Origin: Clostridiaceae bacterium
Lineage (GTDB): Bacteria > Bacillota > Clostridia > Oscillospirales > Acutalibacteraceae
Length of the DNA stretch: 19,796 nucleotides
NCBI GenBank assembly: GCA_016281115.1
Contig: JAEEHZ010000251.1
Span: forward strand, 1-19,796
Reading direction: 5' to 3'
The notes under the pieces are model-generated. The model was given only the letters and a program-made list of their open reading frames with translations. It was not told the origin of the DNA and searched no databases. The translations under genes and the position numbers were made by a program. Of this stretch, positions 6,282-12,781 are shown one piece after another. Numbering within the stretch: the first letter of the stretch is position 1; every line of letters starts with the position of its first letter.

Positions 6282-7238
6282 TTAAATATAATCGTTATCG
6301 TTTGAGTTATTTTTTTCTGTTTCTTTTATTATATATATAGGTCTTGACTTTGTCTCTAAATATGCTTTTGCGAGATACTGACCCAAAATACCCATAACAA
6401 GCAGCTGAATACCGCCTATAAATACCATTATGCACACAAGTGTGGGAAATCCCGTCGCAGGGTCTCCCCATATAAGCGTTTTTACAACAATAAATATCGC
6501 ATATACAATAGAAAGCACAAACATAATGAATCCCACAACAGACGCTATCGCCAGGGGAGCGGTGGTGAAAGCGATTATTCCCTCAATGGAATACAGGAAC
6601 AATTTCCAAAAGCTCCACTTGGTCTCTCCCGCAACACGCTCTCTGTTTACATATTCAAGCCATTTTGTTTTAAAACCAACCCAGCTGAAAATGCCCTTTG
6701 AAAATCTGTTATATTCTTTAAGCGACAGCACGGCGTTTACCATTTTTCTTGTCATAAGGCGAAAATCTCTTGCGCCGTCTACAATTTCCACTGTTGTCAT
6801 TTTGTTTATCAACCTATAAAAGCAGCGTGCAAAAAAGCTTCTTATCGGCGGCTCGCCTTTTCTGTTCGTTCTTCTGGTCGCGGCGCAGTCGTAGCCCTCT
6901 TGCTCCAATGCCTTCAGCATTTCGGGCAGCATTTCGGGGGGATCCTGCATATCGGCGTCCATAATGGCAACATAATCTCCGGTAGAATTTTCAAGGCCGG
7001 CGTACATCCCCGCTTCTTTTCCGAAATTACGCGAAAAGGAAATGTATCTCACTCTGCTGTCCTTTTTGCTTAGATCGCGCAAAATGTTAAGTGTGTTGTC
7101 CTTTGAGCCATCGTTGACAAACAGAAATTCAAACTCGTTTTCATTCATCATATCCGCAATACGGGTTATTTCTTTGTAGAAAAACGGCAAAGCCTCCTGC
7201 TCGTTGTAGCACGGCACTATAACAGATATTTTTTTCAT
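6282..7238 (-). CDS. GT2 polyprenyl-phosphate glycosyltransferase (CsbB/GtrB-like)
   Basis: The 318-residue protein has an N-terminal GT-A domain (about 1-225) with IVPCYNEQEALP at the start, the VNDGS motif (Asp43) and the metal-binding DADMQDPPE motif (Asp94, Asp96), then two membrane helices (about 227-254 and 265-289) and a short charged tail. This is the layout of GtrB, YkoT and CsbB, which load a sugar from a nucleotide sugar onto undecaprenyl phosphate at the cytosolic face. It starts 5 bp after the yfhO-like stop. In Bacillus and Listeria, CsbB/GtlA enzymes work with YfhO-type proteins to glycosylate lipoteichoic acid, so a similar role is likely. The sugar and the acceptor polymer cannot be told. 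Confidence 0.93.
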   Translation of the reverse strand: MKKISVIVPCYNEQEALPFFYKEITRIADMMNENEFEFLFVNDGSKDNTLNILRDLSKKDSRVRYISFSRNFGKEAGMYAGLENSTGDYVAIMDADMQDPPEMLPEMLKALEQEGYDCAATRRTNRKGEPPIRSFFARCFYRLINKMTTVEIVDGARDFRLMTRKMVNAVLSLKEYNRFSKGIFSWVGFKTKWLEYVNRERVAGETKWSFWKLFLYSIEGIIAFTTAPLAIASVVGFIMFVLSIVYAIFIVVKTLIWGDPATGFPTLVCIMVFIGGIQLLVMGILGQYLAKAYLETKSRPIYIIKETEKNNSNDNDYI

Positions 7239-7243
7239 TTACA

Positions 7244-10069
7244 TCATTCCTGCTTTTCAGTTATCTTTTTCTCCGATTTTTTTCGTCTGATTATCTCTAC
7301 TGCGATAAGCGCGGCAAAGCCTATAAGAGAAACACAGGTTACGGCTATTCCCGCTGTAAGTCCCGGCGGCTGATATTTAAGCTCTACCGTATGCTCTCCC
7401 GAGGTAAGTCTTGCTCCGATAAACGCATTGCAAAGCTCTGTTATATTTTGTTCGTTTCCGTCTACATAAAGCTTCCAACCGCCTATTTCATACGGGATAG
7501 ACGTCCACATTATGCCATCTTGCTTTGCGTTTATTGTACCCTTTATATAAGTGTCGGTATACTGGGACATTTGCAGAGTTTCGTCGTTCAACATAGCGTA
7601 ACCCTTTTCAAAAAGTGCCTTATCAAATGTCGCAACGAATATTCTCAGTGTTCCCGACGCTCCTACGGACAAATCGGATGAAAATGTTATTTTATCTCCT
7701 GCCTTATAATCTCCGGCGGGCCATACATATCTTCTCGCGTCAATATCTACCGAGCGGGAAATGGTTTCGCTTGACACCTGTATTCTTGTTGCGCAGTCTC
7801 TGAAATTAACGTAAGCGTATACCATTCCGTCTGTGGGAACGGTATATTCAAATGTTGCTTTTTCGGATGTTCCCGGGGCGGTGTAAGTGAATTCGCCCTC
7901 TCTTCCTCCCTCCAAAGGCTCTATCGTACCGGAGGAAATGCTGTAAGAGTCAGATTTGAATTCGTTAAATATATTGCCCTCAAGACCTGTTGCCTTGGAG
8001 AACAGATCATTTTGCAGATCCAATGCATAGCCGTAGCGGTTTACATCTATATAAGATGTATCGCTGTTTACCATAAATCCGAGCGGCAGATAATAGTTGT
8101 TGTCGTAAACATCTACGCTCTCTGTAGGTGCGTTTTCTGATATTTCTTTTAACACGCTGTCAGATTCTATCGACGTAACATAAGTAAGTGTAGAATCGTT
8201 GCCGGTGTATCCGTCTCTTGAAATAAGATGCTTTATATTAAAGAAAGAATTTGCCAAAGGCGAGCTTTGCATATAGTGCCAGCTGCTTCTTTTTGAGGTT
8301 ATACCAAACTTTGCCATAAAGTCTATCATTCTCTTATCGGAAGTGGAAGAGAATTGTGAAATTGAATGATAACCGTAATAAACGCCATCGTTTTTAGAGC
8401 TTATATCGGTCATTTCGTTTCTGTAAAAGGCTTTGTCGGTATCGCTTTCGCCGATATAACTCAGCGCCGCCTGAACAGCGTTAAGCTTATTCGGGTAATC
8501 CATATTTGATGTTCCCACTGTTTTAACGCCTGTAAAACAGCTCATTATCATTTCAACTATTACTATTATGCTTATCGCCGCCACAAAAACGGTATGCGGA
8601 ACAAGTTTGCTTTTTCTTAATGCGAGCAAAAGAATATAAATAACTATTGCGGCAAGGCTTACCAATACCGCGTTGATCGTAAGCGTCGCGTATTCGTCTT
8701 TGTTTGAAGAAGCTATAAGACCGATGATGAGCATAATTACAGCAACAACGCCCGATACAGCCAGATCTCCGTTGGATAAGGAATCCGATACCGTAAATCC
8801 GCGGTAAGCCGTAATTATCATAAAGAAGCAGAAAATAAACGCAAATCTGTACGGGATCTGGTTCGGAAAATGCATTCCGTGCCAGAGATAATTCATACCG
8901 TTAAGGTAAAGGCTCAGGAACATAAACACGATAAATACTATGTCTACGACTTTTTCCTTTGAGCTTATACGTGAATTTCCCAAATATATTCCGAACAGTG
9001 CAATGCATATCATACCGCTGTAAATGTTGGGCAGACCCTGCATTGTTACCGGGTTTTGGAAACCGAACATACTGCCCAGAATATTTATCATTTCTTTTCC
9101 GCTGTATGCTTCAAAAAATTGACTGAACGTTATCGTATCGTTGCTTGCAACGGTATTTCCCAGCTGCAAATAAGACGGCAGCACTATAACGGCGCTTATC
9201 CCTATCGCAATAACGCTGTATAAAGCAATAGAACCCAATGATAAAAGAAAATCTTTCTTCTTTTCTTTATAGTTCGGATATTTTATCCAAAGCATAAAGA
9301 ACCACAAAGCTGTAAATACACAAAGCATAAAGCCGATGTAATAATTGGCTGTCATAGCAATAGCAAGAGAAATTATATAAAGCTTGTACTTTTTGTTGAA
9401 TACAAGATTATATACACCCAAGGCTACCAAAGGCAACAAAGCTACACCGTCGAGCCAGATGATATTCCAATAATATCCCATCGTAAAGCTGCAAAAAGCG
9501 TAACAGCAGCCAAACGCTACAAGAGAAATATCGTTGCGCTTAAATACATTCTTAATGAATATTCCCGTAAACAAAGAGGCGCACGAAAGCTTTGTCATAA
9601 TTATTACAGCCAAAGCCGTGGTCATAAACTTTTCGGGGATAAATACGGTCAAAAAGTTAAGCGGGCTTGCAATGTAGTATCCTATCATTGCCATAAAATT
9701 GGAGCCCATTCCCGTGTTCCAGGAATACAAAAGCGAGCCTCCGTTTTGAAGCTTATTTTGAAGCTCCTGTATAAACGGAAAATACTGAGCCTTGCAGTCC
9801 GAATATAAAACAGTCTGATCTCCGAAAGGATAAACACCTTTGGAAATAAAGCATATTGTCATTATTATAAAGGGAACAAAAAAACACAATATTAAAAACA
9901 AAGGATTTTTGCTTACACTTTGAGCAATTCCTTCTATTCTGTTTTTCGGAGCATAAATAGTTGTAATACCTGTTGTTGATGATCTTTTCGACTTATTTTG
10001 CACCTGATTTATATTTTTTTCTTCCGAAGTATTTACAGAGCTGTAGCTTCTGCGTTTTTTTGATGACAA
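7244..10069 (-). CDS. yfhO: YfhO-family GT-C membrane glycosyltransferase
   Basis: This large integral membrane protein (941 aa from the chosen start; B. subtilis YfhO is about 860) has a basic, Ser/Lys-rich N-terminal tail, a first membrane helix followed by an extracytoplasmic loop with Asp-containing YPFGDQTVLYSDCKAQYFPF, about a dozen further helices to roughly residue 525, a soluble extracytoplasmic region of about 370 residues, and a last helix before a KKSEKK tail. This is the YfhO GT-C pattern: transfer of a sugar from a polyprenyl carrier to a surface polymer. I chose TTG at 10069 because AGGAAAGG lies 10 nt upstream; another in-frame TTG at 10099 has no ribosome binding site. It is followed within 5 bp by its probable partner GT2 gene. 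Confidence 0.9.
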   Translation of the reverse strand: MSSKKRRSYSSVNTSEEKNINQVQNKSKRSSTTGITTIYAPKNRIEGIAQSVSKNPLFLILCFFVPFIIMTICFISKGVYPFGDQTVLYSDCKAQYFPFIQELQNKLQNGGSLLYSWNTGMGSNFMAMIGYYIASPLNFLTVFIPEKFMTTALAVIIMTKLSCASLFTGIFIKNVFKRNDISLVAFGCCYAFCSFTMGYYWNIIWLDGVALLPLVALGVYNLVFNKKYKLYIISLAIAMTANYYIGFMLCVFTALWFFMLWIKYPNYKEKKKDFLLSLGSIALYSVIAIGISAVIVLPSYLQLGNTVASNDTITFSQFFEAYSGKEMINILGSMFGFQNPVTMQGLPNIYSGMICIALFGIYLGNSRISSKEKVVDIVFIVFMFLSLYLNGMNYLWHGMHFPNQIPYRFAFIFCFFMIITAYRGFTVSDSLSNGDLAVSGVVAVIMLIIGLIASSNKDEYATLTINAVLVSLAAIVIYILLLALRKSKLVPHTVFVAAISIIVIVEMIMSCFTGVKTVGTSNMDYPNKLNAVQAALSYIGESDTDKAFYRNEMTDISSKNDGVYYGYHSISQFSSTSDKRMIDFMAKFGITSKRSSWHYMQSSPLANSFFNIKHLISRDGYTGNDSTLTYVTSIESDSVLKEISENAPTESVDVYDNNYYLPLGFMVNSDTSYIDVNRYGYALDLQNDLFSKATGLEGNIFNEFKSDSYSISSGTIEPLEGGREGEFTYTAPGTSEKATFEYTVPTDGMVYAYVNFRDCATRIQVSSETISRSVDIDARRYVWPAGDYKAGDKITFSSDLSVGASGTLRIFVATFDKALFEKGYAMLNDETLQMSQYTDTYIKGTINAKQDGIMWTSIPYEIGGWKLYVDGNEQNITELCNAFIGARLTSGEHTVELKYQPPGLTAGIAVTCVSLIGFAALIAVEIIRRKKSEKKITEKQE

Positions 10070-10129
10070 AAATATCACGCCTTTCCTGCATTCTATCAAT
10101 GCGCATACTTATGATTATAGATTTTTTTA

Positions 10130-10158
10130 ATTATAGCATACCGTTTTCAATAAAACAA
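10130..10158 (-). promoter_or_regulatory. Promoter of the yfhO-GT2-hypothetical operon
   Basis: On the minus strand TTGTTT (10158-10153) and a perfect TATAAT (10135-10130) are 17 bp apart, with TGC directly before the -10 (extended -10). It lies between the rluA-family terminator and the yfhO start, giving a short leader of about 55 nt. A second TATAAT at 10119-10114 has no matching -35. Confidence 0.7.
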
Positions 10159-10209
10159 TAACTATTTAATAAATTTGGCTTTTTTTCAGCGCTTTTGTTA
10201 TTTGCTTGT

Positions 10210-10253
10210 AAAAAACCGGCGGGGAAGTTTATTACATAAACCCCTTGCCGGTT
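10210..10253 (-). terminator. Intrinsic terminator of the RluA-family gene
   Basis: Just 4 bp after the stop codon, the minus strand reads AACCGGC and later GCCGGTT (7-bp outer stem), with inner GGGG/CCCC and TTTAT/ATAAA pairing, then six T (10215-10210). The layout is a typical Rho-independent terminator separating this gene from the yfhO operon. Confidence 0.85.
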
Positions 10254-10257
10254 AATT

Positions 10258-10926
10258 TTATAAACCTTTCAAATTTTCACAAAACAAATCCCACGGCTCA
10301 GTTAAAAAATCGGGTAATTTTTTAAAACACAGCATTTCATTTTCTCTATCAGAGGGAAATGAAAGGCTGTAAGACCATAAAGCCATACCGCAGTTAATCC
10401 CGCTGCCGTAGCGTCTGTCGCCTAAAACAGGAATATTTCTTGAAGAAAACTGTACCCTTATTTGGTGTGTTCTTCCTGTTTTAAGTTTTATTTTCACCAA
10501 AGAAAACAGCTGTCCGTCTTTTTCTGCGGTTGCCAATAATTTATAATAAAGTTCGGCTCTTTTAACGCCTTTTCTTTCTCTTTTTACTACATAAGATTTT
10601 CCCCTGTTTTTATCTCTGAAAAGCAGATCGGAAAATATAGCTTCGTCTTTTTCGGGCTTTGAGTGTATTATCGCCAAATACTCTTTTTTCATCTTGTTTT
10701 GAGATATCATTTCGGAAAAATGAGCCGCAGAACGTTTATTTCTGCAATAAAGCATAACGCCTGATGTTTCTTTATCGAGCCTGTGGACGGTAAAAAGCTC
10801 ATTTAAGTTTTCCTGCTCTCTTAATAAATTCGGTAAACAATTATTGCTTTCGTTATCTTCGCTTATTATGCCGCTTGGCTTTATGCATACTATTATGTTT
10901 TCATTTTTAAACAATATTGTTATCAT
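10258..10926 (-). CDS. RluA-family RNA pseudouridine synthase
   Basis: The 222-residue protein has the RluA-family active-site motif HRLDKETSGV with catalytic Asp51, the KEYLAI segment and the LKTGRTHQIRVQ motif near residue 155. It is a single catalytic domain without an N-terminal S4 domain, about the size of E. coli RluA/TruC-type enzymes, so it isomerises uridine in rRNA or tRNA; the target base is not readable from sequence. The ATG at 10926 has a GGAGA site 5 nt upstream. It has its own promoter and terminator and is divergent from dnaA, taking the place where many Firmicutes carry rpmH-rnpA. Confidence 0.9.
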   Translation of the reverse strand: MITILFKNENIIVCIKPSGIISEDNESNNCLPNLLREQENLNELFTVHRLDKETSGVMLYCRNKRSAAHFSEMISQNKMKKEYLAIIHSKPEKDEAIFSDLLFRDKNRGKSYVVKRERKGVKRAELYYKLLATAEKDGQLFSLVKIKLKTGRTHQIRVQFSSRNIPVLGDRRYGSGINCGMALWSYSLSFPSDRENEMLCFKKLPDFLTEPWDLFCENLKGL

Positions 10927-10952
10927 ATTTTTCTCCGAAAAATTTTTTCTAA

Positions 10953-10981
10953 ATTATAACACAGTGGTTTTTTTATATCAA
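10953..10981 (-). promoter_or_regulatory. Promoter of the RluA-family gene
   Basis: On the minus strand TTGATA (10981-10976) and TATAAT (10958-10953) are 17 bp apart, with TGT just before the -10 (extended -10). It is a near-consensus sigma-A promoter, with a predicted leader of about 20 nt. Confidence 0.75.
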
Positions 10982-11034
10982 TCATTATAAATCATCTTAT
11001 TTTTTGCTTAAATAATCATTTTTTCATAATTTTT

Positions 11035-11062
11035 TTCAAACGTGTAAGGTACCGTATATAGT
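11035..11062 (+). promoter_or_regulatory. Possible second, upstream dnaA promoter
   Basis: TTCAAA (11035-11040) and TATAGT (11057-11062) are 16 bp apart. The spacer GTGTAAGGTACCGTA is the only G/C-containing island in this AT-rich gap and might be a conserved control element. Support is weaker than for the promoter at 11113. Confidence 0.3.
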
Positions 11063-11112
11063 ATAAAAATCGAAATTTAGCACTTTATTTTTAAAAACTA
11101 AATATATAGTTG

Positions 11113-11141
11113 TTGAAATTTTTATTCTTTTATGATAAAAT
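11113..11141 (+). promoter_or_regulatory. Main predicted dnaA promoter, overlapped by a DnaA-box-like motif
   Basis: TTGAAA (11113-11118) and TAAAAT (11136-11141) are 17 bp apart, with TGA before the -10 (extended -10). The -35 lies inside TGTTGAAAT (11111-11119), the reverse complement of ATTTCAACA, which is also found in the dnaA-dnaN gap at 12573-12581. DnaA binding there would be expected to block its own promoter; this is inference. Confidence 0.65.
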
Positions 11142-11193
11142 TAATTTTAGATATCTTTGTAAGTAGAATATTGAATAAGGAGGTATTATTTAT

Positions 11194-12528
11194 ATGGATT
11201 CTTTTGCCGAAACATGGCCGTTGATATGTGATTACTGTAAAAGCAAATTAGTTGAAGTAGCTTATGAAACGTGGATAAAGCGTGTTGCGCCATACAAAAT
11301 AGATGTATTTGACAAAACGGCTTATTTTATAGCGCCAAACCAATTTCACCGAGATATTTTAGAGAGATCTTATTCCGAAGTTTTAACCGAAGCTGTAAGA
11401 AATTTATTCGGAGAAGGCTTTAAAATCCATTTTTACATACCCGATGAAATAGAAAAGGAAACAAAGAACGTACCCGAAAACACTACCTCTGACTATAAAC
11501 AAAATATATATGAAGAGTTTACTTTTGAAAATTATATAGTCGGACCCTCTAATAAATTTGCCCACGCGGCGTCTATGGCAGTAGCTCAAAACCCCGCGGG
11601 CGCGTATAATCCGCTGTTTATTTACGGCAGCTCAGGCTTAGGAAAAACACATCTTATGTACGCCATAGGAAACGAGATAAAAAAGAACAATCCAAATATG
11701 CGTGTTACATATGTAAAAGGCGAAGTGTTTGCAAACGAGCTTATTGAGTCTTTGTGGAAAAACAAAATGCCCGAATTCAGACAAAGATACAGAGAAAGCG
11801 ATGTTTTGCTTGTTGACGATGTTCATTTTATCGCAGGTAAAGATTCTACACAAGAAGAATTTTTCCACACATTTAACACTCTTTATGAATCGGACAAGCA
11901 GATCGTGCTTACATCTGACAGACCCCCGAGAGAGATAAAAACTCTTGAAGAAAGAATAAGAAACAGGTTTGAAAGCGGACTTTTGGCAGATGTTCAGGCG
12001 CCTAACATAGAGACCAGAATAGCAATAATCAAAAATAAAGCCCAGTCTATCGGGCTTGAGATATCCGACGATATGTGCGAATATATTGCAAACAAGCTTA
12101 AAACAAACATAAGACAGCTTGAAGGCGCCGTTAAAAAAATAGGAGCAAAGTGTGTTTTATCGGGTGAGAGAATGTCTATAAACCTTGCAAACGAAGCGAT
12201 AAGAGACGTAATAACAGACCCCGATATGCCAAAGCCGCAAACTGTTGAAAGAATAATAGACGAGGTTGTAAGAAACTACGGTTTTACAGCCGAAGATATT
12301 CGCTCAATAAACAACAAAAAAGCAGACCTTTCCCATGCAAGGCAAATAGCAATTTATCTTGTAAGAGAAATAACACATCTTTCCGTATCTAAAATAGGAG
12401 AAGAATTCGGCGGAAGAAATTATTCTACGATCATATACAGTATAAAACAAATAGAAAAAGAAATGAACACAAATTCCAACCTAAAGGTAATGATCGAAGA
12501 AATGATAAAAAATATAAAAGGCTCTTAA
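11194..12528 (+). CDS. dnaA: Chromosomal replication initiator DnaA
   Basis: The 444-residue protein has all four DnaA domains: N-terminal domain I (about 1-80), a short linker, the AAA+ domain with Walker A GSSGLGKT (145-152) and Walker B LLVDD (Asp208-Asp209), and the C-terminal helix-turn-helix. DnaA-ATP binds origin boxes and melts the duplex. The box-recognising signature reads GGRNYST (Arg408, Asn409, Tyr410, Ser411, Thr412) where E. coli and B. subtilis have GGRDHTT, whose Asp-His-Thr contact bases in the E. coli structure. This may alter box specificity. The ATG has AAGGAGGT 9 nt upstream. The adjoining gap to dnaN carries the probable origin. Confidence 0.98.
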   Translation: MDSFAETWPLICDYCKSKLVEVAYETWIKRVAPYKIDVFDKTAYFIAPNQFHRDILERSYSEVLTEAVRNLFGEGFKIHFYIPDEIEKETKNVPENTTSDYKQNIYEEFTFENYIVGPSNKFAHAASMAVAQNPAGAYNPLFIYGSSGLGKTHLMYAIGNEIKKNNPNMRVTYVKGEVFANELIESLWKNKMPEFRQRYRESDVLLVDDVHFIAGKDSTQEEFFHTFNTLYESDKQIVLTSDRPPREIKTLEERIRNRFESGLLADVQAPNIETRIAIIKNKAQSIGLEISDDMCEYIANKLKTNIRQLEGAVKKIGAKCVLSGERMSINLANEAIRDVITDPDMPKPQTVERIIDEVVRNYGFTAEDIRSINNKKADLSHARQIAIYLVREITHLSVSKIGEEFGGRNYSTIIYSIKQIEKEMNTNSNLKVMIEEMIKNIKGS

Positions 12529-12533
12529 AAGTA

Positions 12534-12696
12534 TTAACATATCTTTCAATAATGTTTAACAATATTTAACATATTTCAACATTGACTGATTATACAATGT
12601 TGATATCTTTAAACTTTCAACAAAAAATCAATAACCTTAAATTTTTCCTTTTTTTGATATATACAAAACTTTTTCGGGTTATCAATATTTTTAACA
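12534..12696 (+). repeat. Six helically phased TTYAACA-like motifs (candidate DnaA boxes)
   Basis: Motif cores: TTAACA at 12534-12539, TTTAACA at 12555-12561 and 12565-12571, TTCAACA at 12575-12581 and 12616-12622, TTTAACA at 12690-12696. The AACA steps are 22, 10, 10, 41 and 74 bp apart, each close to a whole number of helical turns, so all lie on nearly one face. Aligned to TTATCCACA they keep the final ACA but change the third and sixth bases. Confidence 0.5.
12576..12603. repeat. 9-bp inverted repeat in oriC
   Basis: TCAACATTG (12576-12584) and CAATGTTGA (12595-12603) are perfect inverted repeats separated by 10 bp. Each arm contains a box-like sequence facing the other: ATTTCAACA on the plus strand and ATATCAACA (7 of 9 matches to TTATCCACA) on the minus strand, which would suit a pair of oppositely bound DnaA molecules. 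Confidence 0.6.
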
Positions 12697-12719
12697 TACC
12701 CTACTACTACTACTAAAAT
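12691..12719 (+). promoter_or_regulatory. Predicted dnaN promoter, spanning the CTA triplets
   Basis: TTAACA (12691-12696) and TAAAAT (12714-12719) each match the sigma-A consensus at 5 of 6 positions and are exactly 17 bp apart. The predicted start near 12726 leaves a leader of about 56 nt to the dnaN ATG. The whole spacer is the CCC step and CTA repeat of the presumed origin. Confidence 0.5.
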
Positions 12720-12760
12720 ATATATTATTTTATTATTTACACTTTTTAAAATTTTTATTC
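12701..12760 (+). other. DnaA-trio array and AT-rich unwinding tract
   Basis: Five perfect CTA triplets (12701-12715) give 3'-GAT repeats on the bottom strand, matching the DnaA-trio motif (3'-[G/A]AT-5') through which DnaA loads on single strands in B. subtilis. CCC (12699-12701) separates them from the last TTTAACA motif, and an almost pure A/T tract follows to about 12760. The order box, GC step, trios, AT tract matches the described basal unwinding system. Confidence 0.75.
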
Positions 12761-12781
12761 ACCGAAAGGAATAATCGGATC

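Larger units (their letters stand above)
12529..12781. other. Probable replication origin oriC (dnaA-dnaN gap)
   Basis: This very AT-rich 253-bp gap holds no gene. It contains six phased TTYAACA-like motifs, a 9-bp inverted repeat, a CCC step followed by five CTA triplets, and an A/T-only tract, in an order like the B. subtilis unwinding region (boxes, GC step, DnaA-trios, melting region). Classic TTATCCACA boxes are absent. Gene strand orientation also diverges nearby. The origin call rests on these features and on the dnaA-dnaN context. Confidence 0.75.

Noticed and set aside
12582..12610. TTGACT at 12582 as the -35 of a dnaN promoter
   Set aside because: No -10 resembling TATAAT is found 16-18 bp downstream; the pair at 12691/12714 fits better.
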